This document shows positions 16,046-24,542 of a DNA stretch of 64,000 bases, one piece after another. The notes under the pieces are model-generated. The model saw only the letters and a list, made by a program, of their open reading frames with translations. It was not told the DNA's origin and did no database searches. Each line of letters begins with the position of its first letter. Positions within the stretch are counted from its first letter, which is position 1. Both the position numbers and the translations under genes were made by a program. The DNA is from Lacticaseibacillus mingshuiensis (lineage in GTDB: Bacteria; Bacillota; Bacilli; Lactobacillales; Lactobacillaceae), in the NCBI RefSeq assembly GCF_016861785.1, contig NZ_BOLS01000012.1:1-64000 (forward strand), given 5' to 3'.

Positions 16046-18484
16046 TCAGTCGAGTTTAAGCATCAATTCTAGCACATGGCGCGCCGCCGTTTCCAGCTGT
16101 TCGCGCGTCAAGTCCCCGGACGCCAGCGCCTCGATCAAATTGCCTGCCTCGCCATCCGGCATCTTCAAGTCGTTGCCGGCCGCGATCTCTTTGGCGTGAA
16201 ACGCCCGGTTCCACCAATCCGTCATGACCAGCCCGTCAAAGCCCCATTCGCCGCGCAGCACATCGTTTAACATCTCCCCGTTTTGCGCATTGAAGTTCTC
16301 GTTGAGCATATTGTAGCTGGTCATCACCGCCCACGGTTGGGCCAGGTGAACGGCGATCTCAAACGGCCGCAGATAGATCTCGCGCAGCGCCCGTTCGGAC
16401 ACACGCGAGTCGCTTTCGCCGCGATTTTCTTCCTTATTATTGCAGGCAAAATGCTTGATCGTCGCGCCGATATGCTGGTTCTGAATCCCAGTGATCTCAG
16501 CCGCCCCACACAGCCCATTTAAAAGCGGATCCTCGGAAAAATACTCAAAGTTGCGACCGCAGCGCGGATCTCGATGGATATTCAGCGCCGGCGCCAGCCA
16601 GACCTCCAAATTATTTTCCTTCATCTCGCTGGCCATCGCGGCGCCAAATTCTTGGAGCAACGCCGGTTCAAACGTTGAAGCGAGCAGCGTCTCGCACGGC
16701 CAGGCAGTGGCGGACTGGCCGATATTGCGCTCGACCCGAATACCGCCAGGGCCATCCGCCGTCATCACTTCCGGAATCCCATGTTGCGGGAGCCCGCCAA
16801 AGCCGCCAGTATTGGAGACACTTTGCTGAACATGAATGCCCGACACCAACGTCGCCAGTTCCCCATTGGTCATTTCGCCGACCAGATCTGCCAGCGACCC
16901 GCGACCCTCCGCAACATCCAGCAGATTGAGGCCGGCCACGCTTGGATCATTCCAGTCTTCCGGCCGGTCCACCGGCTGAGGCGTCAGACGCCGCACCTGG
17001 GTCAGCGGCAGCGTCGCATCCAGCGGCACACGGGCACTGCCATCATTGACGGCTGTCTTTTGCACGTCATCCGTCGGCAAGGCTTCGTAACTGCCATCCG
17101 CCAAGAGCCGCTTCGCCAGCTGATGCGGCGTCACAAGACTGGCCGCTTGGCGCACGATGCGATCGGCGGGCTCACGGTGATGCCAATCCAGCGTTTCAAC
17201 GTCCGCAACTGAGGTGCCCAGGCTCAGCGCGTAGTCGCCGCGCTCCAGCACAAACGCGGATTTCGCGATCTTGCCGAGATCATCGAAGCTCGCGTGATCG
17301 TCCAAGTTGAAGCGGAGAAAAACAGTTTGCGCCTCGCCCGGCTGAAGTAGCCGGGTCTTTTGAAACGCGACGAGTTCCTTGGCCGGTTTGCCAAGCTGCC
17401 CCTGAGGCGCGGACAGATACAATTGCAGTGTCTCTTTGCCGGCGCGGTCGCCTGTGTTCAGCACCGTTGCCGTCACCTGGAAACCGTCGGACGCTTCGAC
17501 TTGCCCGTCAGTGCCACCCGCCTTTGAAACGGTCGTGACGGTCGTGACAGCTTGCGGCGCAACACTGACGCCGCTGATCGCAAAATGGGTGTAGGATAAC
17601 CCAAAGCCGAAGGGATAATTGACCTGTTTTCGCGCAGCGGCAAAGGTCTCGAAATAGCGATAGCCGACGAAGATATCCTCGGTGTAATCGACATAATCGA
17701 GGGAGTCGGTGAAATGCGCGGCGCCCGGGTAGGCATCGTCGCGGCCGGCAAAGGTGTCAGGGAGCTTGCCGCTCGGGGTCGTGTCGCCGACGAGCAGGTC
17801 CGCCGCGGCCGGGCCGCCTTCTTCGCCGCCTTGCCACGCCAAGAGGACAGCCTGAATTCGCGGATCATCCTTGAACCAGTTGGTATCGACGACGCCGCCG
17901 ACATTCAAGACCACGATCACATGGGCAAAATTCACGGTCGCAGCGGCCACCATGGCGTCCTCTTCCGGTGCCAGATAATAGTCGCCATCGCCGGGCTTGA
18001 GCTGGCGGTCATTGCCTTCGCCGGAAAAACGGCCGATGGTGATGATCGCAGTGTCGGTGAAGCGCGCCGCGGCCTCGATCAGCGCGGGGTCCAGCGCCGG
18101 CTGCGTGGTGCGGCCGACTTCAATGTTCGCCGCGCGCTGCGTCTGCACACTTTCTCGGTAAAAATCGCTGAGTGGGGCAAACACGCTGAGTTGCCCGGCT
18201 GCCTCTTTTTCCGCAAGCCCGTCATTCAGGCCGTGTGCATAGGGAGCGACCACATCCGCGCTGCCACCGCCGCCTTTGACATAGTCGAATTGGTTGGTGC
18301 CAAACACTGCAAGCTTGACCCCATCCGTCAGTGGCAAGGCGTTGTCGTCATTCTTCAACAGCACCATCCCCTCGCGCGCCAGGCGCCGCGCCAGGTCCGC
18401 ATGGGTCGTGGAGCTCGTGATTCGGGTACCGTTTGGGCCAAGTGTCGTGTTGGGATGATACTTGAGCCGCGTCCATTTTTTCAT
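16046..18484 (-). CDS. GH3 beta-glycosidase, circularly permuted domain order
   Basis: This 812-residue GH3 protein has its domains in permuted order. The GH3 C-terminal alpha/beta sandwich comes first (about residues 25-300; GMVLLKNDDNALPL, GGEEGGPAAADLLVGDTTPSGKLPD split over the end). A fibronectin-like domain follows (about 330-430), and the TIM-barrel nucleophile domain is last (about 530-810). In the barrel KHFACNNKEENR binds substrate and GLVMTDWW carries the nucleophile Asp. This permuted architecture is known from other Firmicutes. No signal peptide is seen, so imported beta-glucosides or xylosides are likely substrates. The ATG at 18484 follows AAGGA. Confidence 0.9.
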   Translation of the reverse strand: MKKWTRLKYHPNTTLGPNGTRITSSTTHADLARRLAREGMVLLKNDDNALPLTDGVKLAVFGTNQFDYVKGGGGSADVVAPYAHGLNDGLAEKEAAGQLSVFAPLSDFYRESVQTQRAANIEVGRTTQPALDPALIEAAARFTDTAIITIGRFSGEGNDRQLKPGDGDYYLAPEEDAMVAAATVNFAHVIVVLNVGGVVDTNWFKDDPRIQAVLLAWQGGEEGGPAAADLLVGDTTPSGKLPDTFAGRDDAYPGAAHFTDSLDYVDYTEDIFVGYRYFETFAAARKQVNYPFGFGLSYTHFAISGVSVAPQAVTTVTTVSKAGGTDGQVEASDGFQVTATVLNTGDRAGKETLQLYLSAPQGQLGKPAKELVAFQKTRLLQPGEAQTVFLRFNLDDHASFDDLGKIAKSAFVLERGDYALSLGTSVADVETLDWHHREPADRIVRQAASLVTPHQLAKRLLADGSYEALPTDDVQKTAVNDGSARVPLDATLPLTQVRRLTPQPVDRPEDWNDPSVAGLNLLDVAEGRGSLADLVGEMTNGELATLVSGIHVQQSVSNTGGFGGLPQHGIPEVMTADGPGGIRVERNIGQSATAWPCETLLASTFEPALLQEFGAAMASEMKENNLEVWLAPALNIHRDPRCGRNFEYFSEDPLLNGLCGAAEITGIQNQHIGATIKHFACNNKEENRGESDSRVSERALREIYLRPFEIAVHLAQPWAVMTSYNMLNENFNAQNGEMLNDVLRGEWGFDGLVMTDWWNRAFHAKEIAAGNDLKMPDGEAGNLIEALASGDLTREQLETAARHVLELMLKLD

Positions 18485-18520
18485 AGTATGTGTCCTTCCA
18501 TCGCCAAATTTTCGCGTTCG

Positions 18521-18534
18521 CGTGAACGCTTTCA
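18521..18534 (-). promoter_or_regulatory. cre site upstream of the GH3 gene
   Basis: On the minus strand TGAAAGCGTTCACG matches the cre consensus with one mismatch at the last base. It lies 37 bp upstream of the GH3 start, consistent with CcpA control. Confidence 0.65.
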
Positions 18535-18671
18535 TATGTATTTTGGGCTAATGGGCGGAAAAGGCAAGGGGAAGGGGCAAAGTTTTCGGCTGGTGCTGGG
18601 CAGAAAAATGAGCCAAAAAAATAGGCCATCGCTGACCTATCTGAATCTCGGCTGACCGATCCAGCACTAGC

Positions 18672-18810
18672 GACGAAAAAAGACGATCACTAAACCTTTC
18701 CGGAGGATGTGACTAGCCCTGTAGACTAAGATCGTAACTTCGACCGCTGTTTCGGTTCTGCGTTCCAGATGAGGGAACCCCGTTGTCGCATGGACCTCCT
18801 CGAATCTCAG
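18672..18810 (+). pseudogene. Remnant of a second type I toxin/antisense-RNA locus
   Basis: This stretch parallels the 3' part of the toxin locus at 19228-19360. Both have AAAAAGAC-GTCACTAA-type toxin endings, a GGGATGTGA or GGAGGATGTGA box, CGCTGTTTCGGTTCTG against CGCTTTTAACGGTTCTG, and a final hairpin with GTTGTCGCA or TTTGCCGCA. Upstream of 18672 the frame ending in K-K-D-D-H-stop has no hydrophobic toxin sequence, so only the tail and the antisense region survive. The rest of 18536-19131 is AT-rich and shows no gene. Confidence 0.5.
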
Positions 18811-19131
18811 ATTACCATGGATATCGAGGGATGAAAAGCACTTTTGGGGAATACCAAAAAGTCGTTGGGAATACATAGAATCATTTTTAAAAATAACGTT
18901 AATGAAAACGGACAAGGCGCAGAATGTATTTCTCTAGAAGTCTGCATATTCTTTTAAAACAATAATTGTATTGAATTTATTTGAGCCGGTCCTACGATTT
19001 TTCTTCCCAAAAGATAACGAGCCGTGCTATCCTGATTAGACAGAACAGTGAACGGCGGTCGGCAGTTTCGATCGGAAGGAGATGGTGCCTATGGGCCCAA
19101 CGAACGACTCTGACCGAAAGGGGGTGTCTGA

Positions 19132-19245
19132 GTGAGTGTCGCAGATTGCCTTGAACTGCTCCTTCAACTTGGTAGCTTCATTATCATGTTGATCGAGTTG
19201 GTTCATGGCCGAAGCAACACGAGCAATAAAAAAGACCGTCACTAA
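19132..19245 (+). CDS. Small holin-like type I toxin peptide
   Basis: This 37-residue peptide starts with M-S-V-A-D, has one hydrophobic segment (about residues 7-25) and ends in a charged tail (N-K-K-D-R-H). That is the layout of the putative holin-like toxins of Gram-positive type I toxin-antitoxin loci, which insert in the membrane. The start is GTG at 19132, after GAAAGGGGG. A -10-like TATCCT lies at 19028-19033. The 3' end carries the direct-repeat and antisense-RNA region typical of these loci (19228-19360), and a decayed second copy lies upstream. The length is too small for certainty, but the sequence fits closely. Confidence 0.7.
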   Translation: MSVADCLELLLQLGSFIIMLIELVHGRSNTSNKKDRH

Positions 19246-19372
19246 CCTGTTGGGGGATGTGATGGTCTCGTAATATTGTGATCACCGAAACTCCGGCCGC
19301 TTTTAACGGTTCTGTAGCTTCAGGTTAGGGTCCGTGTTTGCCGCACGGGCTCTTTTCGTATTCAGTATATCA
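19246..19372 (-). ncRNA. Probable antisense antitoxin RNA region and toxin mRNA terminator
   Basis: Downstream of the toxin stop, a direct repeat of the GTCACTAA/GATGGTCTC type is followed by a GGTCCGTG...CACGGGCT hairpin and TTTT (about 19329-19356). A TATACT -10-like box on the minus strand (19364-19369) could start an RNA running back over the toxin 3' end. This matches the convergent arrangement of par-like loci. The RNA itself is inferred. Confidence 0.4.
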
Positions 19373-19428
19373 TGGCCCAGCCAACTTTGGGAAGGGTTTT
19401 GAGCAGGGATATCTCTGCTTTTGGTTTG

Positions 19429-20478
19429 TCACTCAAACCCAACGCTCTGCCCGGTCTCGGTGGCCTGGAAGATCGCGTCGATCAGCCGCAAGAGGCGCAG
19501 GACTTCCTCATTTTTCACGATGCGCGCGGCGCCGGCCGTGATCACGTCATGGACATTGTCGTAGAAGCTCTCCGCAAGCGGCGTCCCGGCTGGCAGAGCG
19601 GCATGGCGCACCGCGTTTTCAGCCGGCGGGGCCATTGTTTTCGTCAGGCCGACGCCGGCTCTGATCGGGGCGGGCGCGGTGGTGTCAACGCCTGTCGCGA
19701 TGACCTGCTCGCCGGCCAGGTCCCAGTCGATGATCTCGGCCGTGCCCTTGGTGCCCTTGACGTACCAGCGGGGCAGGGAGATGAAGTTCGTGGTGCCGAC
19801 TTCGACCACGCAGCGGATGCCACTGGCAAAATCGAGCCGCACCGTGAAGCCATCGTCGCAATCATTCCCCAAAATGGTGCTGGTCTCCGCAGTCACGCGG
19901 CTGATCGGGCCATCCAGCAAAAATAGCAGCTGGTCCAGCAAATGCACGCCCCAATCGCGAATCATGCCGCCACCGTATTTGGCGTAATGCCGCCAATCGC
20001 CGGGAATTCCGTTGGCCCCATGCACGCGACTTTCGATGCGGAACACATCCCCGATCGAGTGGCTTTCAACGATCTCCGTGATCACGCGAAAATCGGGATC
20101 CCACCGCCGATTTTGATGCGTGAAAAATTCGCGGTGGGCGTCTTTTGCGACGGCGAGCACTTCCTCCAGTTCCGCCGGGCTCATCATCGCCGGCTTCTCC
20201 GAGATCACATGCTTGCCGGCGTTCAGCGCCTGAATCGCCAGCGGCTTGTGGCGGTCATTCGGCGTGGCGACCAGCACCAAGTCGATCTCTGGGTCGGCCA
20301 GCAGCGCGCCGTAACTCGGATACGACACGAAGCCGTCATCGGCGATCGCTTGCTGGCGCGCCGGGTCAATGTCGAACGCGCCTTTCAGGTGAATGTGGGC
20401 GGCGTCAGGAATCAGCGCGTGCGCATGATACGAGCCCATGCCGCCATACCCGACGATCGCCATCGTCAATTCTTTCAT
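19429..20478 (-). CDS. Gfo/Idh/MocA family oxidoreductase
   Basis: This 349-residue NAD(P)-dependent dehydrogenase has an N-terminal Rossmann fold (MAIVGYGGMGSYHAHAL, about 6-22), the family EKP motif (SEKPAMM, about 93-99) and a C-terminal alpha/beta substrate domain with GGGMIRDWGVHLLD (about 168-181). The family oxidises sugars, inositols and their glycosides, often at carbon 3. The start follows GGAGG. It lies downstream of the isomerase-ThuA-oxidoreductase operon in the same orientation, separated by a structured repeat, and probably belongs to the same pathway. Confidence 0.88.
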   Translation of the reverse strand: MKELTMAIVGYGGMGSYHAHALIPDAAHIHLKGAFDIDPARQQAIADDGFVSYPSYGALLADPEIDLVLVATPNDRHKPLAIQALNAGKHVISEKPAMMSPAELEEVLAVAKDAHREFFTHQNRRWDPDFRVITEIVESHSIGDVFRIESRVHGANGIPGDWRHYAKYGGGMIRDWGVHLLDQLLFLLDGPISRVTAETSTILGNDCDDGFTVRLDFASGIRCVVEVGTTNFISLPRWYVKGTKGTAEIIDWDLAGEQVIATGVDTTAPAPIRAGVGLTKTMAPPAENAVRHAALPAGTPLAESFYDNVHDVITAGAARIVKNEEVLRLLRLIDAIFQATETGQSVGFE

Positions 20479-20575
20479 GAAAAATGCCTCCAGTTGTCAA
20501 TTTAATAGTAGGAAAAATTCGCGGACCCGGACTTATGCTTCGCGGTCAAAACGCAAGCCAAAGCACTGTGTTGTC

Positions 20576-20689
20576 GTGGGCCAAATGTCCGGGTCCGAGC
20601 AGCTAAGGTCCTCAAGCGCCTGGTCCAAAGGGCGGACCTGGTGCTTGAGAACACTTACCTGTCGGACCCAAACCCGCCATTTGTCCCAC
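20576..20689. repeat. Structured palindromic repeat (variant B)
   Basis: This 114-bp imperfect palindrome has outer arms GTGGGCCAAATGTCC and the reverse-complementary TTTGTCCCAC, and inner arms with CTCAAGCGCCTGGTCC against GGACCTGGTGCTTGAG. It retains CCGAG-CAG-CTAAGG opposite CTTA-CCTGT-CGG. It is clearly homologous to the copy at 6120, with paired base changes in the stems. It ends six bases from the stop of the isomerase gene at 20695. Confidence 0.85.
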
Positions 20690-20694
20690 TTCCC

Positions 20695-21675
20695 CTAGAT
20701 CGTATCCCCCGTCCACCAGGTGGCGCCGGGGGTCTCCTTGATCAGGACGCTCTTCAGATTTTTCACCGCCTGATGCAGGCCTTCATCCACCGACATCAAC
20801 GGGTCCTCGTGCTCGATCGACACCACATAGTCATACCCATACAGACGCAGGGCGGACATCATGTCGGACCACGTCTTCATATCATGCCCATAGCCGACCG
20901 TTCGGAACGTCCAGGCGCGGGACTTCATCGCCTCGTATGGCTGCATGTCCGTCAGCCCGTGCAGGTTGATGTTGTCCTGATCCAGGTACGTGTCCTTTGC
21001 GTGAAAATGCACCAGCGCGCCGGCCTCACCGAGAATCTTCACCGCCGCAACAGGATCGATGCCCTGCCACCACATATGACTCGGATCCAGATTGCAGCCG
21101 ATATTCTCGCCAGCCGCATCGCGCAACTTCAACATCGTGTACGGCGTGTGGCACAAAAAGCCGCCGTGTAGCTCGATGCCGATCTTGACACCAGCCGCCC
21201 CGGCCTCGTCATTGATTCGTCGCCAATAAGGCACCAACCGTTTTTCCCACTGGAACTGATAACTATCGCTGTATTCAGTGGGCCACGCGATCGTCGGCCA
21301 ATTAATAGAAGTATCCGTTTCATTCCCGCCGGACACCCCGGAAAATTCGTTGACCACTGGCACGTGCATCAGCTCCGCCAACCGAATCGCGTTGTGCAGC
21401 GTCCGGTCCGCCTCAGCCGCAACCGCCGGCACCGGCGAAATTGGATTATTGTGGCAGGACAGCGCCGAGATCGTCAGCCCATGCGCCGCCACCTTCTCCA
21501 GATACTCGCGCCGCTTGTCCGAGCTCGCGAGCAATTCTTCCGGATTCAAATGTGCCGTGCCGGGATTGCCGCCTGCGCCGATCTCGATCGCCTCAAGCCC
21601 CAGACTTTGCGCCTTGTCCAGCATCTCGTCAAACGACAACGCGTTGAATACAGGCGTAAATACACCGAGTTTCAT
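20695..21675 (-). CDS. Sugar phosphate isomerase/epimerase family protein (xylose isomerase-like TIM barrel)
   Basis: This 326-residue AP_endonuc_2/xylose isomerase-like TIM barrel shows metal-binding residues in IGIELHGGF (about 163-171), NLDPSHMWWQG (about 192-202) and VHFHAKDTYLD (about 222-232). Relatives isomerise or epimerise sugars, or cleave 3-keto-glycosides. The ATG at 21675 overlaps the previous stop (ATGA), so it is translationally coupled to the gene at 21672. It is the last gene of a four-gene operon. Confidence 0.85.
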   Translation of the reverse strand: MKLGVFTPVFNALSFDEMLDKAQSLGLEAIEIGAGGNPGTAHLNPEELLASSDKRREYLEKVAAHGLTISALSCHNNPISPVPAVAAEADRTLHNAIRLAELMHVPVVNEFSGVSGGNETDTSINWPTIAWPTEYSDSYQFQWEKRLVPYWRRINDEAGAAGVKIGIELHGGFLCHTPYTMLKLRDAAGENIGCNLDPSHMWWQGIDPVAAVKILGEAGALVHFHAKDTYLDQDNINLHGLTDMQPYEAMKSRAWTFRTVGYGHDMKTWSDMMSALRLYGYDYVVSIEHEDPLMSVDEGLHQAVKNLKSVLIKETPGATWWTGDTI

Positions 21676-22436
21676 TCTTCCAACCTCCCAATCAATTTCT
21701 TGAGATAAGACGCATTTTGCGCCGCGGCGGCCATGGGCGACATTTGGCTGAAGGTCTCCTGTTCGACCACCAGCCACTCGATTCCATGCGCCTGCGCGAA
21801 TTTGGCGTAATCTTCTAATGGCAAGTCGCCTGTGCCAAGCACCACGCTTTCCCGCGCATCCCCGACACCGGCCATGTCCTTGATGTGCAACATCGCCACC
21901 CGGTCCGCATGCGCCTCAAGCCACGCCAGCACATTTTTCCCCGCATACGCGAGCCAGTAAGTGTCGACCTCCAGCTGCACATGCGGCGCCCGGCGCGTGA
22001 GCTCGTCCAGCAAGTCGACGCCCGCAAACGCCGTGAACTCGTGCCCATGGTTGTGATAGATCAGGGAAAAATCATGCGCGGCCAGCCGCAGCGCCAGCGC
22101 CTCGAGCCGAGCCATCGCATCCGCCCATTCATCAAGCGAGGCAAAATTCATCCAAGGCACGATCACATTGTGGTTCCCGAGTTTCGTCTCATAAGCCATT
22201 ACCGACTCAAGATCCTCAAAGTTCTCCAGCCCGATGTGACTGCCTGCGACGACCATGCCATCGCACGCGACGTGATGGGCGAGGGTGCTCGCCGGCTGGT
22301 CAAAATAGCCCGCAAACTCGACCCCGTCATACCCCATGTCGCCGACTTGTTTGAGCGTGCCCAGCGAATCGGCCGCCATCGCCTCGCCCACGCTATAAAG
22401 CTGAAGGCCCGCCCGCAGCGGTTTACTGGTTGGCAT
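21672..22436 (-). CDS. Sugar phosphate isomerase/epimerase family protein
   Basis: This 254-residue TIM-barrel protein is of the same superfamily as its downstream neighbour but shorter. It has [11 protein letters not shown] at the start, [12 protein letters not shown] (about 34-45), [11 protein letters not shown] (about 124-134), [13 protein letters not shown] (about 151-163) and MLHIKDMAG (about 180-188), which carry the metal ligands. It overlaps the ThuA gene by 14 bp and the next isomerase by 4 bp. Paired isomerase-like proteins beside Gfo/Idh enzymes suggest oxidised-glycoside cleavage followed by epimerisation. Confidence 0.85.
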   Translation of the reverse strand: MPTSKPLRAGLQLYSVGEAMAADSLGTLKQVGDMGYDGVEFAGYFDQPASTLAHHVACDGMVVAGSHIGLENFEDLESVMAYETKLGNHNVIVPWMNFASLDEWADAMARLEALALRLAAHDFSLIYHNHGHEFTAFAGVDLLDELTRRAPHVQLEVDTYWLAYAGKNVLAWLEAHADRVAMLHIKDMAGVGDARESVVLGTGDLPLEDYAKFAQAHGIEWLVVEQETFSQMSPMAAAAQNASYLKKLIGRLEE

Positions 22437-23151
22437 CTGACAGATCCTCCAAGGCCTCGAAGTGGTCAAACAGCCGCTCGCGGGGATGATCCGGCGCACA
22501 CCAGCGCACCGCGTTTTGAATCACGCGCTGCACATCCGGATTGTAATAACTCCGATACGTCTCATGCCCCGGCTGGAAATAGAAGATCTTGCCGTTGCCG
22601 CGATGATACGTCATCCCGCTGCGAAAGACCTCGCCGCCCGGGAACCAGCTGATGAAGATCAAGTCGTCCGGCGTCGGCACATCGAATTGCTCGCCGTACA
22701 TTTCCTCTTGCTCAAGCTCGATATGATCGCCGATGCCCGCCGCGATCGGATGCGACGGCTTCACATTCCAGATCCGCGCGTGATGCCCGTCCTCGCGCCA
22801 CTTCAGGTTGCAGGACGTGCCCATCAATTTCTTGAAGATCTTGGAAAAATGGCCAGAGTGCAGGACGATTAGCCCCATCCCGTCCATGACCCGTTGCCAG
22901 ACCCGGTCCACCGTGGCGTCTTCAACGTCGCCATGCGCCATGTGTCCCCACCAAAGCAGGACATCCGTCTCGTCCAAAACACTTTGCGGCAGGCCGTTAT
23001 CCGGCTCATCCAACGTCGCGGTGCGCACGCGCACATCCGGCGCCGCCAAAAAACTCGCCAGCTGGCCGTGAATGCCCTCCGGATAAACGGCGCGCACCGC
23101 GGGCTCACTTTTTTCATGCCGAAACTCGTTCCATACAGTCACACGAATCAT
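22423..23151 (-). CDS. ThuA-like domain protein (trehalose utilisation family)
   Basis: This 242-residue protein has a class I glutamine amidotransferase-like fold of the ThuA family, with [10 protein letters not shown] at the N-terminus, [12 protein letters not shown] (about 65-76) and [11 protein letters not shown] (about 94-104). ThuA is linked to conversion of 3-keto-disaccharides in rhizobia, and the exact chemistry is unsettled. The start follows AGGAGGA, which overlaps the stop region of the upstream dehydrogenase gene. Its place between a Gfo/Idh dehydrogenase and two isomerases supports a role with 3-keto-sugars. Confidence 0.88.
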   Translation of the reverse strand: MIRVTVWNEFRHEKSEPAVRAVYPEGIHGQLASFLAAPDVRVRTATLDEPDNGLPQSVLDETDVLLWWGHMAHGDVEDATVDRVWQRVMDGMGLIVLHSGHFSKIFKKLMGTSCNLKWREDGHHARIWNVKPSHPIAAGIGDHIELEQEEMYGEQFDVPTPDDLIFISWFPGGEVFRSGMTYHRGNGKIFYFQPGHETYRSYYNPDVQRVIQNAVRWCAPDHPRERLFDHFEALEDLSDANQ

Positions 23152-23162
23152 GATCTATCCTC

Positions 23163-24233
23163 CTAGAAGAAAACTGGCTTGCGGGTACTGGACGACTGAT
23201 AGATTCCCTCGAGAATCTGCGTGACCACCAGCGCCTGCGCCGGCTGCACGATCGGCTGCTTGCGGCTCTTCACTGCATCGATCCACTGCCGCGCCTCCGT
23301 CAGCGCCGGATCATCGCCTGCACCATCGAAAAAGTCCACCCCGCCGATCGTCAGATCCACGTCTTTTTGCCACAACATCTGATGGTCCTCGCCGTTGATC
23401 GTCAGGCCGTGGTTCATATCCGCGCCGCCCTTGGAGCCGGCCAGCGTCGTTTTGGCCTCGCGCACATCCAGCGTGTTGAGCGCCCAGCTGGATTCAAGAA
23501 AAATGCTGGCGCCATTTTTCATCACGACATAACCAAACGCGCTATCTTCCACCGTGAACTTCGCCGGATCCCAGGGTCCCCAGGCGTTGGCGGCATGCGG
23601 GTTGTCGCCGAGCTCGCGGTAGGTCTTGCCGACGACATAATCCGGCTCATAATTAGCCATCATCCACAGCGTCAGATCCAGCGCATGTGTGCCGATATCG
23701 ATCAGCGGCCCGCCGCCTTGTGCCTCCTGGTTCAAAAAGACGCCCCACGTCGGCACCGCGCGCCGGCGAATGGCATGGGCCTTTGCAAAATAGATATCGC
23801 CCAGCGCGCCTTCCTCGCAGATCTCATGCAGATAAAGGGAATCCTTGCGAAAACGGTTCTGATAGCCAATCGTCAAAAGCTGGCCCGTGCGCTCCGCCGC
23901 CTCCAGCATCGCCTGCGCCTGCGCGTAAGTCTTCGCCATCGGTTTTTCGCACATCACATCCTTGCCCGCCTCAAGCGCCGCGATCGTGAGTGGGGCATGT
24001 TGGGCATTTTCCGTCAACACATGCACCACATCGAGATCCTGCTTGAGCAGTTCCTTATAATCCGTCCCCCAGGTCGCGCCCGGTGCGCCATACTCGTGGC
24101 ACGCTTTCTCCGCGCGCTCCGGGATGAGGTCACAAAATGCGACAAGTGACACATCGGAAAGCTTGCTGAGAGCCGGCAAATGCTTCCCGTTGGCGATTCC
24201 GCCGCAACCAATGATGCCGATCTTGATAGTCAT
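23163..24233 (-). CDS. Gfo/Idh/MocA family oxidoreductase
   Basis: This 356-residue dehydrogenase has the Rossmann motif IGIIGCGGIANGKHLPAL (about 4-21), the EKPMAKTYAQA motif (about 95-105) and the substrate-domain GGGPLIDIGTHALDLTLW (about 172-189). It is the first gene of a minus-strand operon (dehydrogenase, ThuA, isomerase, isomerase). The start follows AAGGAGG. A cre-like palindrome overlaps its promoter, and a divergent AraC regulator lies 310 bp away and probably controls it. It is not a close repeat of the second dehydrogenase at 19429. Confidence 0.88.
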   Translation of the reverse strand: MTIKIGIIGCGGIANGKHLPALSKLSDVSLVAFCDLIPERAEKACHEYGAPGATWGTDYKELLKQDLDVVHVLTENAQHAPLTIAALEAGKDVMCEKPMAKTYAQAQAMLEAAERTGQLLTIGYQNRFRKDSLYLHEICEEGALGDIYFAKAHAIRRRAVPTWGVFLNQEAQGGGPLIDIGTHALDLTLWMMANYEPDYVVGKTYRELGDNPHAANAWGPWDPAKFTVEDSAFGYVVMKNGASIFLESSWALNTLDVREAKTTLAGSKGGADMNHGLTINGEDHQMLWQKDVDLTIGGVDFFDGAGDDPALTEARQWIDAVKSRKQPIVQPAQALVVTQILEGIYQSSSTRKPVFF

Positions 24234-24280
24234 AAAGATCCTCCTTGCCGAAAAACCGGCTTTCTATTTGAGTCGGCTTT

Positions 24281-24309
24281 AGTATAATGATGACATGAAG
24301 CGCTTTCTT
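24281..24309 (-). promoter_or_regulatory. Promoter with cre-like palindrome for the dehydrogenase-ThuA operon
   Basis: On the minus strand TATACT (24281-24286) lies about 48 bp upstream of the start codon. The palindrome GAAAGCGCTTCA (24296-24307) covers the -35 zone, which has no good hexamer. That placement fits CcpA repression plus activation by the divergent AraC protein. Confidence 0.55.
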
Positions 24310-24345
24310 CCCAGGAACAAGACAAAATTGTGCCGAATAATGACA

Positions 24346-24463
24346 GGGTGCGGAGGCCCGCGGCGTTCAGGTCTGAGCAGCTAACAGGGTCTGGTGCTTG
24401 GGGCCGCTCTAAGCCCCGAGTGCCGGACCCAGTTAGCTGCCTCAGACCTGCCGCGCGGAGCCC
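24346..24463. repeat. Family A structured repeat
   Basis: This 118-bp unit runs from GGGTGCGGAGG to GGAGCCC, with CAGGTCTGAG-CAG-CTAAC opposite GTTAG-CTGC-CTCAGACCTG and a central GGGGC...GCCCC hairpin. It sits between the divergent dehydrogenase operon and the AraC gene. Confidence 0.85.
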
Positions 24464-24542
24464 TACTATTCTGAAATGGCGTCGCACCCACATAAACGTT
24501 CAGTCCCCACTGCTTTCAAACCCAATCCCGGAGGCTCCCCCA

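Noticed and set aside
18667-18915. 82-codon minus-strand frame in the AT-rich island
   Set aside because: It runs antisense through the toxin-locus remnant, has no ribosome site and no recognisable features.
24330-24542. Extended N-terminus of the AraC protein
   Set aside because: The in-frame extension passes through a structured repeat and has no ribosome site; the ATG at 24543 has CGGAGG.
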